From: Zoogloea sp021286885
GTDB lineage: Bacteria; Pseudomonadota; Gammaproteobacteria; Burkholderiales; Rhodocyclaceae
Reading direction: 5' to 3' (one strand)
DNA: 64,000 nucleotides
Assembly (NCBI RefSeq): GCF_041915215.1
Contig: NZ_JAYSBV010000010.1
How positions within the stretch are numbered: position 1 is the stretch's first letter; each line of letters starts with the position of its first letter. Both the position numbers and the translations under genes were made by a program. Below the pieces are notes generated by a model. It made no database searches, had not been told where the DNA came from, and saw nothing but the letters and a program-made list of their open reading frames with translations. Positions 52,630-61,603 of the stretch are shown here, in pieces.

Positions 52630-53244
52630 ATGTTTTCCGGAATCGTTGCTGCCAAGGGCCGCATCCTGAATGTGGCGCCCCTTGAACAAGGTGTTCGTCT
52701 GACCGTCGATGTGGCCCAGCTGGGTCTGGATGATGTCCAGATCGGTGACAGCATTGCCAACAACGGCGTCTGCCTGACCGTGATCGCGATGGAAGGCAAC
52801 ACCGTCCAGTTCGATGTTTCCCGCGAGACCCTCAACTGCACCGTGGGCCTGGCTGCCCCGGGCGAGGTGAACCTGGAAAAAGCCCTGCGTCTGGCCGACC
52901 GGCTGGGCGGGCACCTCGTAACGGGCCACGTGGATGGCATCGGTGAAGTGGTGAAATTCGAGCCCATCGGCGAAAGCCATGAGCTGCTGATCCGCGCCCC
53001 CGCCGCCCTGGCCGGCTACATCGCCCGCAAGGGCTCGGTCACGGTCGACGGCGTGAGCCTCACCGTGAACCGGGTGGAAGGCCGCGAATTCAGCATCAAC
53101 CTGATCCCCCACACCGTCCAGGTCACCACCCTGCAACGGCTCCAGGCCGGCAGCCCGGTCAACCTCGAAATCGACCTGATCGCCCGCTACGTGGAGCGCA
53201 TGCAGGCCTGGCGCGACGACAGCACCGAAGGGAGTGCCCCATGA
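52630..53244 (+). CDS. ribE: riboflavin synthase alpha chain
   Basis: 204 residues, two lumazine-binding repeats: MFSGIVAAKGRILNVAPLEQ at the N-terminus with GDSIANNGVCLTVI, and the second repeat LVTGHVDGIGEVVKFEP with GSVTVDGVSLTVNRVEG. Dismutates two 6,7-dimethyl-8-ribityllumazine molecules to riboflavin. Homology begins at MFSGIV (ATG 52630); the frame opens 15 bases earlier. Stop overlaps ribB by four bases (ATGA). No room or sequence for an FMN riboswitch in the 90 bases upstream. Confidence 0.96.
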   Translation: MFSGIVAAKGRILNVAPLEQGVRLTVDVAQLGLDDVQIGDSIANNGVCLTVIAMEGNTVQFDVSRETLNCTVGLAAPGEVNLEKALRLADRLGGHLVTGHVDGIGEVVKFEPIGESHELLIRAPAALAGYIARKGSVTVDGVSLTVNRVEGREFSINLIPHTVQVTTLQRLQAGSPVNLEIDLIARYVERMQAWRDDSTEGSAP

Positions 53245-54338
53245 GCGCCCTCGCCCCGATCCAGGACATCATCGCCGACATCAAGGCCGGCCGCATGGTC
53301 GTGCTGGTGGATGAAGAAGACCGCGAGAACGAAGGCGACATCGTGATCGCCGCCGAGCACATCACCCCGGAAGCCATCAACTTCATGGCCAAGCACGCCC
53401 GGGGCCTGATCTGCCTGACCCTCACCGAAGACCGCTGCCGCCAGCTGGGCATCAACCAGATGGCGCGGGACAACCGCAGCCAATTCTCCACTGCCTTCAC
53501 CGTTTCCATCGAAGCCGCCGAAGGAGTGACCACCGGCATTTCCGCCGCCGACCGGGCCCGCACCGTGCAGGCCGCCGTGGCGCGCAACGCCCGCCCCGCC
53601 GACATCGTCCAGCCGGGCCACATCTTCCCGATCATGGCCCGCCCGGGCGGCGTGCTGATCCGCGCCGGCCACACCGAAGCCGGCTGCGACCTGGCCGGCA
53701 TGGCCGGGCTGGAGCCCGCCTCCGTGATCTGCGAGATCATGAACGACGACGGCACCATGGCCCGCATGCCCGAACTCATCGAGTTCGCCCAGCTGCACGG
53801 GCTCAAGATCGGTGCGATCCGCGACCTCATCGAGTACCGGGCACGCACCGAAAAGCTGATCGAAAAAGTCAGCGAAAAAACCGTCAACACCGCCCACGGC
53901 CCCTTCCGGCTGTGCGCGTTTGAAGACAAGACCTCGGGTGAAGTCCATCTGGCCATGAGCTATGGCGAGATCCGCCCCGACGTGGAAGTCCTCACCCGGG
54001 TGCACGAACCCGTCTCGGTGCTGGACTTCCTCGATCCGGCCAGCGGGCGCCACAGCTTCCCCATCGACACCACCCTGCGCCGCATCGTTGAACATGGCGC
54101 CGGCGTGCTGGTCCTGCTCTACCGCCCCCAAAGCGGCCAGGAGCTGCTGGATCAGCTGGCCCCCGCCAGTGCGCCCCGCCCCGCCCAGAAGTGGGACCCG
54201 CGCCTGTTCGGGATCGGCGCCCAGATCCTGCGCGCTCTCCAGGTAGGCAAGATGAAGCTGATGGCCAGCCCGCGCAAGATCCCCAGCATGGCCGGTTTCG
54301 GCCTCACCCTGACGGGTCACGTCACACCCGAAGCCTGA
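53241..54338 (+). CDS. ribB: 3,4-dihydroxy-2-butanone 4-phosphate synthase with degenerate GTP cyclohydrolase II-like half
   Basis: 365 residues. N-terminal RibB domain (about 1-205) complete: MVVLVDEEDRENEGDIVIAA (acidic Mg site), GRTGHTEA-type RAGHTEAGCDLAGMAGL and CEIMNDDGTMAR. It makes the four-carbon precursor of lumazine from ribulose 5-phosphate. The C-terminal about 150 residues align with RibA but lack the three zinc Cys (no ECLTGD...RCDCG) and the GTP-binding Arg region, so this half is probably not a cyclohydrolase, as known for many betaproteobacterial RibBA-like proteins. Coupled to ribE upstream; ribH follows after 72 bases. Confidence 0.93.
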   Translation: MSALAPIQDIIADIKAGRMVVLVDEEDRENEGDIVIAAEHITPEAINFMAKHARGLICLTLTEDRCRQLGINQMARDNRSQFSTAFTVSIEAAEGVTTGISAADRARTVQAAVARNARPADIVQPGHIFPIMARPGGVLIRAGHTEAGCDLAGMAGLEPASVICEIMNDDGTMARMPELIEFAQLHGLKIGAIRDLIEYRARTEKLIEKVSEKTVNTAHGPFRLCAFEDKTSGEVHLAMSYGEIRPDVEVLTRVHEPVSVLDFLDPASGRHSFPIDTTLRRIVEHGAGVLVLLYRPQSGQELLDQLAPASAPRPAQKWDPRLFGIGAQILRALQVGKMKLMASPRKIPSMAGFGLTLTGHVTPEA

Positions 54339-54410
54339 TCCCATCGGGCTTCCGTCCGGCCCGGGCAGGGTCGGACCTTTCCATCACAAGCTGCAAGGTA
54401 ATCAAACTCC

Positions 54411-54878
54411 ATGCCCCGTTTCACCGATATTCCCGAAATCGCCCCCAACCTGGATGGCCAGGGCCTGCGCGTCGGCGTCGTCATGAGCCGCTTCAACCAA
54501 GATGTGTGCGAAGGCCTGCTCTCCGCCTGCACCGCCGAACTGCTGCGCCTGGGCGTGGCCGCCACCGATATCCAGATCGCCACCGTTCCGGGCGCCCTGG
54601 AAATCCCGCTGGTGCTGCAAACCATGGGCAAGAGCGGGCGCTTTGATGCGCTGATCGCCCTGGGCGCCGTGATCCGTGGCGAGACCTACCACTTCGAGCT
54701 GGTCTCCAACGAACAGGGCAGCGGCATCACCCGCGTCGCCCTCGACACCGGCCTGCCCATCGCCAACGGCATCCTGACCACCGAAGACGACGACCAGGCC
54801 CTGGCCCGCATGATCAAGGGCACCGAGTGCGCCCAGGCTGCGGTGGAAATGGCCCGACTGCTGAAGGCACTGGCATGA
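54411..54878 (+). CDS. ribH: 6,7-dimethyl-8-ribityllumazine synthase
   Basis: 155 residues. Condenses the RibB product with the ribityl-aminouracil. Signature segments: RVGVVMSRFNQDVCEGLLSA, ATVPGALEIPLVLQ, ALGAVIRGETYHFELVSNE (with the catalytic His) and ANGILTTEDDDQAL. Its stop overlaps nusB by four bases (ATGA), the usual ribH-nusB pairing. Confidence 0.96.
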   Translation: MPRFTDIPEIAPNLDGQGLRVGVVMSRFNQDVCEGLLSACTAELLRLGVAATDIQIATVPGALEIPLVLQTMGKSGRFDALIALGAVIRGETYHFELVSNEQGSGITRVALDTGLPIANGILTTEDDDQALARMIKGTECAQAAVEMARLLKALA

Positions 54879-55339
54879 GCGCAAACAAGTCCCCCCGCCG
54901 TCGCGCCCGCGAATTCGCCCTCCAGGGCATCTACCAGTGGCAACTGAGCCAGAACGGCATCAGCGCCATTGAAAGCCAGATGGCCGGCGTTTCCGGTTTC
55001 GATAAGTGCGACCGCGAACTCTTCGTGGCCCTGCTGCGCGGCACCATCACCAACGCCACCGATCTGCTGATGGCCTTCGCCCCCTACATCGACCGCCAGC
55101 TCAACGAGCTGTCCCCGATTGAAAAGGGCATCCTGCTGCTGTCCACCTTCGAGCTGGTGCACCGCCCCGATACCCCCTACCGGGTCATCATCAACGAGGC
55201 CATTGAGCTGGCCAAGGGCTTTGGCGGCACCGACGGCCACAAGTTCGTGAATGGCGTGCTGGACAAGCTCGCCGCCCGCGTGCGGGCCGACGAAGTCGAA
55301 GCCAACGCCCGCCAACGGCGCGAAGCCAAGGGCCAGTAA
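54875..55339 (+). CDS. nusB: transcription antitermination factor NusB
   Basis: 154 residues, all-helical RNA-binding protein that with NusE binds boxA in rRNA operons. Family features: RRRAREFALQGIYQWQLSQN at the N-terminus and YRVIINEAIELAKGFGGTDG HKFVNGVLDKLA in the last helices. Start at ATG 54875 from the ATGA overlap with ribH; basic ends suit RNA contact. Confidence 0.95.
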   Translation: MSANKSPRRRAREFALQGIYQWQLSQNGISAIESQMAGVSGFDKCDRELFVALLRGTITNATDLLMAFAPYIDRQLNELSPIEKGILLLSTFELVHRPDTPYRVIINEAIELAKGFGGTDGHKFVNGVLDKLAARVRADEVEANARQRREAKGQ

Positions 55340-55345
55340 GCCGGC

Positions 55346-56305
55346 ATGGCCTCGGAATTTGCGCTGATCCGGCGCCACTTCACCCGCCCCGCCCGGCACA
55401 CCGATCTGGCGGTGGGGGATGACGCGGCCCTGATCCGCCCGGGGCCGGGCATGCAGCTGGCCATTTCCACCGACATGCTGGTGTCGGGCACCCACTTCGT
55501 GCCCGAGGCCGACCCGGAAGCCCTGGGCTGGAAAACCCTGGCGGTCAACGTCTCCGACTTGGCCGCCATGGGCGCCGCGCCCCGCTGGGTGGTGCTGGCC
55601 GCCAGCCTGCCAGCCCCGGACGAAGCCTGGATCGCCGCCTTTGCCCGGGGTTTCTTTGCCTGTTGCGAGGCTTTCGGGATCGACGCCATTGGCGGCGATA
55701 CCACCCGGGGCCCCCTCAACCTGTGCCCCACCATTTTCGGCGAAGTGCCCACCGGCCAGGCCATCACCCGCAGCGCGGGCAAGGCCGGCGACGATCTGTG
55801 GGTGTCCGGCCAGCCGGGCCGCGCCGCCCTGGGCCTCGCCCAGCTGCTCGAAGGCCTGCCCCTGCATCCGGATTACGCCGCAGCCTGCCTGGATGCGCTG
55901 CACCGGCCCCAGCCCCGGGTCGCCCTGGGTCTGGCCCTGCGCGGCATCGCCAGCGCCATGCTGGACGTGTCCGACGGGCTGTTCGGCGATCTAGGCCACA
56001 TCCTTGAGGCCTCCGGCGTGGGGGCCGAGATCGAACTGGCCGCCCTCCCCCTGACGCCCCTCATGGCCGCCTGTGGAGATGCCGACCGGGCCTTCCGGGC
56101 CTGTACCCGGGGGGGTGACGACTACGAGCTGCTGTTCAGCGCCCCGCCGGGGCAGCGCGCACCGCTCGCAGCCCTCGCCCGCCAGCTGGATCTGCCCCTA
56201 CACCGGATCGGCCAGCTGAGCGCCGCCCCCGGCCTGCATCTACGTGCGCCCGACGGCACCCTGCGCCCCGCTGAAACCCGGGGCTACGACCACTTCGGCA
56301 CCTGA
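55346..56305 (+). CDS. thiL: thiamine-monophosphate kinase
   Basis: 319 residues. Final step of thiamine diphosphate synthesis. AIRS-fold motifs: VGDDAALIRPGPGMQLAIST (Mg/ATP Asp residues), DMLVSGTHFVPEADPEALGW, NVSDLAAMGAAPRW and GGDTTRGPLNLC; the C-terminal MLDVSDGLFGDLGHILEAS and GGDDYELLF. Length is normal. Seven bases after nusB. Confidence 0.95.
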   Translation: MASEFALIRRHFTRPARHTDLAVGDDAALIRPGPGMQLAISTDMLVSGTHFVPEADPEALGWKTLAVNVSDLAAMGAAPRWVVLAASLPAPDEAWIAAFARGFFACCEAFGIDAIGGDTTRGPLNLCPTIFGEVPTGQAITRSAGKAGDDLWVSGQPGRAALGLAQLLEGLPLHPDYAAACLDALHRPQPRVALGLALRGIASAMLDVSDGLFGDLGHILEASGVGAEIELAALPLTPLMAACGDADRAFRACTRGGDDYELLFSAPPGQRAPLAALARQLDLPLHRIGQLSAAPGLHLRAPDGTLRPAETRGYDHFGT

Positions 56306-56317
56306 TCCGGCCGCCCC

Positions 56318-56800
56318 ATGCTCAAGCCCACCCGCCGCTTCCTGTTGGCCGACCCGGCCCATTTCATCGCCCTGGGCTTTGGCTCCGGGCTGTGGCCCAA
56401 GGGGCCGGGCACTGCGGGCACCCTGGCCGGCTGGCTGCTCTACCCCCTCATCAAGTCATCCCTCTCCGACCCGGTGTTCGGCGCCCTGCTGCTGGCCTCC
56501 TTCCTGTTCGGGATCCTGGCCTGCGAACGCACAGGCCGCGCCCTGGGCGTGGCCGACCACGGCAGCATCGTGTGGGATGAGATCGTGGCGATCTGGCTGG
56601 TGCTCTGGTTCACGCCCCCCACCCTGGGCTGGCAGGCGGTGGCCTTCGGGCTGTTCCGCTTCTTCGACATCGTCAAGCCCCAGCCCATCCGCTGGGTGGA
56701 TGACCGTACCCGGGGCGGCCTGGGCGTGATGCTGGATGATCTGCTGGCCGCCGGCTACAGCCTGTTCGTGCTGGCCCTGCTCGTGAGGTTTTTTGGCTGA
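56318..56800 (+). CDS. pgpA: phosphatidylglycerophosphatase A
   Basis: 160 residues, membrane protein. Conserved N-terminal block FGSGLWPKGPGTAGTLAGWL, then HGSIVWDEIVAIWLVLWF (acidic DE pair) and FRFFDIVKPQPIRWVDDR; hydrophobic helices between. Dephosphorylates phosphatidylglycerophosphate to phosphatidylglycerol. Twelve bases after thiL and overlapping pncC by one base. Confidence 0.95.
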   Translation: MLKPTRRFLLADPAHFIALGFGSGLWPKGPGTAGTLAGWLLYPLIKSSLSDPVFGALLLASFLFGILACERTGRALGVADHGSIVWDEIVAIWLVLWFTPPTLGWQAVAFGLFRFFDIVKPQPIRWVDDRTRGGLGVMLDDLLAAGYSLFVLALLVRFFG

Positions 56801-57285
56801 TGGATGCACACCTGGACGCCCTCGCCCGCCGGGTGGGAGAACACCTGCAGGCCCGCCACTGGCGCCTCGCCACCGCCGAATCCTGTACCGGAGGCTGGGT
56901 GGCCCAGGTTGTCACCGCCATTGCCGGCAGCTCGGCGTGGTTTGACGGCGGTTTCGTCACCTACTCCAACGAAGCCAAACAGCGCCTGCTGGGCGTGCCC
57001 AGCATCACCCTCGCCCGCCACGGCGCGGTGAGCGAAGCCACCACCGCCGCGATGGTGCGCGGCACCCTGGAGCGCTGCGGCACCGAGCTGGCCCTCTCCA
57101 TCTCGGGCATCGCCGGCCCGGGCGGTGGCAGCCCCACCAAGCCGGTAGGCACCGTGTGTTTTGGCTGGGGCAAGGCCGGTGAGGCTCCTCTCACCGCCAC
57201 CTGCCACTTCAAGGGCGACCGGGAAAGCGTGCGCCGCCAGGCGGTGATCCACGCCCTCGAAACCCTGCTCGCCCACTACCCCTGA
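56800..57285 (+). CDS. pncC: nicotinamide-nucleotide amidase (CinA C-terminal domain)
   Basis: 161 residues, the stand-alone CinA-C enzyme that deamidates NMN to NaMN in the pyridine nucleotide cycle. Motifs: ATAESCTGGWVAQVVTAIAG (catalytic Ser/Thr region), WFDGGFVTYSNEAKQRLLGV, HGAVSEATTAAM and SISGIAGPGGGSPTKPVGTV. The N-terminal COG1058 domain of full-length CinA is absent. Start overlaps the pgpA stop (TGATG). It lies just before recA, a frequent arrangement. Confidence 0.94.
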   Translation: MDAHLDALARRVGEHLQARHWRLATAESCTGGWVAQVVTAIAGSSAWFDGGFVTYSNEAKQRLLGVPSITLARHGAVSEATTAAMVRGTLERCGTELALSISGIAGPGGGSPTKPVGTVCFGWGKAGEAPLTATCHFKGDRESVRRQAVIHALETLLAHYP

Positions 57286-57363
57286 GACGGCGCGCCCACC
57301 CGGGCGGGTCGACACGCTGTTTTCCACATCGCTTCTCAAACAGGGCTAGCTCTGGCACAAAAG

Positions 57364-57379
57364 CTGTATAAAATAACAG
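57364..57379. promoter_or_regulatory. LexA box upstream of recA
   Basis: CTGTATAAAATAACAG: near-consensus CTGT-N8-ACAG, 175 bases before the recA ATG. A TATAAA -10-like hexamer lies inside it. Confidence 0.88.
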
Positions 57380-57494
57380 CCAGAATCACCCGATATCCAG
57401 ACGAGCCAGGCCGCCCAGGCGGTTTCAAAAGCTGTTTGAAACGCGCTTTGGCACGCCAACCAAGGCCAGATTTTGAGCTGACGCACAGGTCAAC

Positions 57495-57522
57495 TTTCAC
57501 CACGCAAAGTCTGTGCCATAAT
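57495..57522 (+). promoter_or_regulatory. second putative recA promoter
   Basis: TTTCAC (57495-57500), 16-base spacer, CATAAT (57517-57522); not overlapped by a LexA box, so it could give basal RecA. Confidence 0.5.
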
Positions 57523-57553
57523 CACGCAAACCTTTCATAAAAGGATCACACCG

Positions 57554-58603
57554 ATGGACGACAACAAGGCCAAGGCCCTCACCGCTGCTCTTGCCCAGAT
57601 CGAAAAGCAGTTCGGCAAGGGTTCCGTCATGCGCATGGGCGATGCCGAAGTGGCCGCCGACATCCAGACCGTTTCCACCGGCTCCCTGGGGCTGGACATC
57701 GCGCTCGGAATCGGCGGACTGCCCCGGGGCCGGGTTGTTGAAATCTACGGCCCTGAATCCTCCGGCAAGACCACCCTGACCCTGCAGGTGGTGGCCGAAA
57801 TGCAAAAGCTGGGCGGCACCGCAGCCTTCATCGACGCCGAACACGCCCTCGACGTGAGCTACGCTCAAAAACTGGGCGTGAACGTGGGCGACCTGCTGGT
57901 GTCCCAGCCCGACACCGGCGAACAGGCCCTCGAAATCGCCGACATGCTGGTGCGCTCCGGTGGCGTTGATGTGGTGGTGGTGGACTCCGTCGCCGCCCTC
58001 ACCCCCAAGGCCGAAATCGAAGGCGAAATGGGCGACCAGCTCCCCGGCCTCCAGGCCCGCCTGATGTCCCAGGCCCTGCGCAAACTCACCGGCAGCATCA
58101 ACCGCACCAACACCCTGGTGATCTTCATCAACCAGATCCGGATGAAGATCGGCGTGATGTTCGGCAGCCCCGAAACCACCACCGGCGGCAACGCCCTCAA
58201 GTTCTACGCCTCGGTGCGGATGGACATCCGCCGCATCGGCACCATCAAGAAGAACGACGAGGTGATTGGCTCCGAAACCAAGGTGAAGGTGGTCAAGAAC
58301 AAGGTCGCCCCCCCGTTCAAGGAAACCCTGTTCGACATCCTGTACGGCGAAGGCACCTCCCGCGAGGGCGAGATCATCGATCTGGGCGTCCAGCACAAGT
58401 TCATCGACAAGTCCGGCGCCTGGTATTCCTACAACGGCGACAAGATCGGCCAGGGCAAGGACAACGCCCGGGAATACCTGAAGACCCACCCCCACACCGC
58501 CCGCGAGATCGAAAACAAGATCCGTACCGCCGTGGGTCTGCCCACCATGGCCCCCGTCGCCGCCCCGTCTGCCACCCCGGCGGCAGCTGCCGACGAGTTC
58601 TAA
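57554..58603 (+). CDS. recA: recombinase RecA
   Basis: 349 residues. Central DNA strand-exchange protein and LexA co-protease. Walker A GPESSGKTTLTLQVV (about residues 68-82), Walker B VDVVVVDSVAALTPKAEIEG, and loop L2 region NQIRMKIGVMFGSPETTTGG. Starts MDDNKAKALTAALAQIEKQF, with GKGSVMRMGD typical of proteobacterial RecA. Preceded by AAAAGGA. RecX follows after 9 bases. SOS regulation is supported by the LexA box at 57364. Confidence 0.98.
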   Translation: MDDNKAKALTAALAQIEKQFGKGSVMRMGDAEVAADIQTVSTGSLGLDIALGIGGLPRGRVVEIYGPESSGKTTLTLQVVAEMQKLGGTAAFIDAEHALDVSYAQKLGVNVGDLLVSQPDTGEQALEIADMLVRSGGVDVVVVDSVAALTPKAEIEGEMGDQLPGLQARLMSQALRKLTGSINRTNTLVIFINQIRMKIGVMFGSPETTTGGNALKFYASVRMDIRRIGTIKKNDEVIGSETKVKVVKNKVAPPFKETLFDILYGEGTSREGEIIDLGVQHKFIDKSGAWYSYNGDKIGQGKDNAREYLKTHPHTAREIENKIRTAVGLPTMAPVAAPSATPAAAADEF

Positions 58604-58612
58604 ACCCGGCCC

Positions 58613-59062
58613 ATGAGCCCCAGCCTGCGTGAACGCGCCCTACGCTACCTCGCCCAGCGGGAACACTCCCGCAGCGAGCTGGCGCGCAAGCTGGCCGGGG
58701 CCGATGAACCCGAGGCCATCGCCACCGAGCTTGATCGGCTGGCCGAACTGGGGCTGCTGTCCGACGCCCGCTTTGCCGAGGCCTATGTGCGCGCCAAGGC
58801 GGGTCGTTTCGGCGCCAGCCGGCTGCGTTTCGAGCTGTCCCGCCGGGGGGTGGACGCCGAACTCATAGGCCAGGCCCTCGATACCGAATGCAGCGTGTCC
58901 GAGCTCGAACGGGCCCGTGCACTGCACCAACGAAAATTCGCCACCCCGCCCGCAGATGCGCGAGAATGGGCCCGTCAGGCCCGTTTCCTTCAAGGTCGCG
59001 GCTTTTCTTCCGAAGTCATACGTACAGTCCTCCGAGAACACCCCGGCGATGAGCCTGCTTAA
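58613..59062 (+). CDS. recX: RecA regulator RecX
   Basis: 149 residues, three-helix repeats. LRERALRYLAQREHSRSELA at the N-terminus and SDARFAEAYVRAKAGRFGAS in the second repeat are family hallmarks. RecX caps RecA filaments. Operon with recA (9-base gap). Its last 14 bases overlap the start of lptB, so the SOS unit is physically coupled to the lipopolysaccharide-transport ATPase gene. Confidence 0.94.
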   Translation: MSPSLRERALRYLAQREHSRSELARKLAGADEPEAIATELDRLAELGLLSDARFAEAYVRAKAGRFGASRLRFELSRRGVDAELIGQALDTECSVSELERARALHQRKFATPPADAREWARQARFLQGRGFSSEVIRTVLREHPGDEPA

Positions 59063-59771
59063 AGTCAGCAACCTGCGCAAAAAATACAAGGCCCGCACTG
59101 TCGTCCAAGACGTCTCCTTTGACGTGGGCAGCGGTGAAGTGGTCGGTCTGCTGGGCCCCAACGGGGCCGGCAAAACCACCTGCTTCTACATGATCGTAGG
59201 CCTGGTGGCCGCTGACGGGGGCGAAATCACCCTCGACAACGAGGCCCTCACCCACCGCCCCATCCACCAGCGCGCACGCCAGGGCCTGTCGTATCTGCCC
59301 CAGGAAATGAGCGTGTTCCGCAAGCTCACGGTGGCCGAAAACATCCAGGCGGTGCTGGAGCTACAAGACCTCAGCAAGGCCCAGATCCAGGAACGCCTTG
59401 AGCAACTGCTCGAAGAACTGGGCATTACTCACCTGCGCGACAACACCTCCATCTCGCTCTCCGGCGGCGAACGGCGGCGTTGCGAGATTGCCCGGGCCCT
59501 GGCCAGCAATCCGCGCCTGATCCTGCTCGATGAGCCCTTCGCGGGGGTGGACCCGATTGCCGTGATCGACATCCAGAAGATCATCCGCTTCCTCAAAGAC
59601 AAGGGCATCGGCGTGCTGATCACCGACCACAACGTGCGTGAAACCCTGGGCATCTGCGACCGGGCCTTCATCATCAACGCCGGCGTGGTGCTGGCCAGTG
59701 GCCGCCCCGACGAGATCATCCACAACGAACAGGTCCGCCAGGTTTACCTCGGCGAACACTTCCGGCTCTGA
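59049..59771 (+). CDS. lptB: lipopolysaccharide export ABC ATPase LptB
   Basis: 240 residues. Walker A GLLGPNGAGKTTCFYMIVGL, Q-loop YLPQEMSVFRKLTVAENI, signature SLSGGERRRCEIARALASNP, Walker B LILLDEPFAGVDPIAV and switch His in TDHNVRE. Powers LptFGC extraction of LPS from the inner membrane. ATG 59049 lies within the recX end; an upstream in-frame ATG at 58917 is deep in recX. The usual neighbours lptC and lptA are not in front of it here. Confidence 0.96.
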   Translation: MSLLKVSNLRKKYKARTVVQDVSFDVGSGEVVGLLGPNGAGKTTCFYMIVGLVAADGGEITLDNEALTHRPIHQRARQGLSYLPQEMSVFRKLTVAENIQAVLELQDLSKAQIQERLEQLLEELGITHLRDNTSISLSGGERRRCEIARALASNPRLILLDEPFAGVDPIAVIDIQKIIRFLKDKGIGVLITDHNVRETLGICDRAFIINAGVVLASGRPDEIIHNEQVRQVYLGEHFRL

Positions 59772-59787
59772 GACCAAGCCCGCCCCC

Positions 59788-61236
59788 ATGAAGCCCAGTC
59801 TCCAGCTCAAACTCTCCCAGCACCTTGCGCTCACCCCGCAACTGCAGCAGTCCATCAAGCTGCTCCAGCTGTCCACCCTCGAACTCAACCAGGAAATCGA
59901 AAAGATCCTGCTTGAAAACCCCATGCTCGAACGGGATGAACCCGAAGGCGACATGGGCTCCAGCCGGGTCGAGCCACCGGGCCCCATGGCCCCCGCCGGC
60001 AGCGAAAGCACCCAGGACAGCGCCCCCAGCCGGGAGAACGAACACAACGAGCGGGAATACGACGACAACGGGGAAGCCGGCGAATGGATGTCCTCCGGCA
60101 GCGGCGGCAGCCAGCGGGACGACGACGATGACACCGACTTCCAGGAGTTCCAGGCCGCCGTCCCGTCCCTGCGGGACCATCTGGACGCCCAGATCGCCCT
60201 GACGCCCCTCTCGGACCGGGATCGAGCCCTGGTGCGCTTTCTGGTGGAAGCTCTGGACGACGATGGCTATCTGAGCCAGTCCCTGGATGATCTGCTGCCC
60301 CTCCTGCCCCCCGAGCTGGATTTCGACCTGGACGACCTGAACATCGCCCTGCGCCAGATCCAGAGCCTGGACCCGGCCGGGATCGGCGCCCGGGACGTGA
60401 GTCAGTGCCTCGCCCTGCAGCTCCAGGCCCTGCCCGGTTCGGAAACCCGGGATCTGGCGATTGCGATTGTCTCCGAGCATCTGGAACTGCTGGCTGCCCG
60501 GGATTTTCTCAAGCTCAAGCGCAACCTGCGCTGCACCGATGACGCCCTGCGCGAGGCCCACGGCCTGATCCTGAGCCTCAACCCCCGCCCCGGCGCCCAG
60601 TTCTCCCAGGCGGACACCCGTTACGTGGTGCCTGACGTGGTGGTGCGCAAGGTGCGCAGCAGCTGGGTGGTGAACCTCAACCCGGACGCCATGCCCCGGC
60701 TGCGCATCAACCAGCTCTACGCCCAGATCCTGCGGGACAACCGGGGGGCGAGCGGCTCCCTCTCCAGCCACCTCCAGGAGGCCCGCTGGCTGATCAAGAA
60801 CGTGCAGCAGCGCTTCGACACCATCCAGCGGGTATCGCAAGCAATTGTTGACCGCCAGCGCCAGTTCTTCGATTATGGCGATGTGGCAATGCGCCCGCTC
60901 ACATTGCGGGAAATCGCAGAGCAGCTGGATCTACACGAATCCACCGTCTCACGGGTGACCACCCAAAAGTACATGGCCACGCCGCGCGGCATTTTTGAGT
61001 TTAAGTATTTCTTCGGCAGTCACGTTGCCACCGACACCGGTGGGGCTGCTTCTTCCACGGCGATTCGGGCGCTGATTCGCCAGCTGGTAGGAGCGGAAGA
61101 CAAGAAGAAACCCTTGTCCGACGCCAAGATTGCCGAGTTGTTAGGCCAGCAGGGTATCGTTGTGGCCCGTCGGACCATTGCAAAATACCGCGAGTCCCTC
61201 GACATCCCGCCGGTCAGTCTGCGCAAAACCATCTGA
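59788..61236 (+). CDS. rpoN: RNA polymerase sigma-54 factor RpoN
   Basis: 482 residues. Region I (activator contact) is Gln/Leu-rich: QHLALTPQLQQSIKLLQLST. An acidic, low-complexity region II follows (about 50-115). Core-binding and HTH region III include LREIAEQLDLHESTVSRVTT and the conserved KYMATPRGIFEFKYFF. The RpoN box ends the DNA-binding domain as ARRTIAKYRESL. Recognises -24/-12 promoters with NtrC-type activators. In the conserved order lptB-rpoN-hpf-ptsN. Confidence 0.97.
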   Translation: MKPSLQLKLSQHLALTPQLQQSIKLLQLSTLELNQEIEKILLENPMLERDEPEGDMGSSRVEPPGPMAPAGSESTQDSAPSRENEHNEREYDDNGEAGEWMSSGSGGSQRDDDDDTDFQEFQAAVPSLRDHLDAQIALTPLSDRDRALVRFLVEALDDDGYLSQSLDDLLPLLPPELDFDLDDLNIALRQIQSLDPAGIGARDVSQCLALQLQALPGSETRDLAIAIVSEHLELLAARDFLKLKRNLRCTDDALREAHGLILSLNPRPGAQFSQADTRYVVPDVVVRKVRSSWVVNLNPDAMPRLRINQLYAQILRDNRGASGSLSSHLQEARWLIKNVQQRFDTIQRVSQAIVDRQRQFFDYGDVAMRPLTLREIAEQLDLHESTVSRVTTQKYMATPRGIFEFKYFFGSHVATDTGGAASSTAIRALIRQLVGAEDKKKPLSDAKIAELLGQQGIVVARRTIAKYRESLDIPPVSLRKTI

Positions 61237-61252
61237 CAGAAAGGTAAGCACC

Positions 61253-61576
61253 ATGAACCTCAACATCACGGGGCATCACGTCGAAGTTACCGCCGCTATC
61301 CGCGAATACGTCACCAGCAAGCTTGATCGGGTGATCCGGCACTTCGACAACGTCACTAGTGTCAGCGTGATCCTCTCCGTGGAGAAGCTGCGTCAGAAGG
61401 CTGAAGTCACCCTGCATGTACGTGGCAAGGATATCTACGTGGAGAGCGACAGCGAAGACATGTACGCTGCCATCGACACCCTGATCGACAAGCTCGATCG
61501 CCAAGTTCTCAAGTACAAGGACAAGATCACCGACCACGGCCATGATTCCCTCAAGAATCATGTGGTCGAATCCTAA
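61253..61576 (+). CDS. hpf: ribosome hibernation promoting factor, short form
   Basis: 107 residues, single S30AE domain starting MNLNITGHHVEVTAAIREYV, with YVTSKLDRVIRHFDNVTSVS and the SEDMYAAIDTLIDKLDRQV helix. Short HPF, which with RMF or alone stabilises idle ribosomes as 100S dimers. An AAAGG Shine-Dalgarno lies upstream. It follows rpoN by 16 bases; the 216-base gap after it holds the ptsN promoter region. Confidence 0.95.
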   Translation: MNLNITGHHVEVTAAIREYVTSKLDRVIRHFDNVTSVSVILSVEKLRQKAEVTLHVRGKDIYVESDSEDMYAAIDTLIDKLDRQVLKYKDKITDHGHDSLKNHVVES

Positions 61577-61603
61577 GAACTCGGTTTTCATCGCGCGCTC
61601 ATT

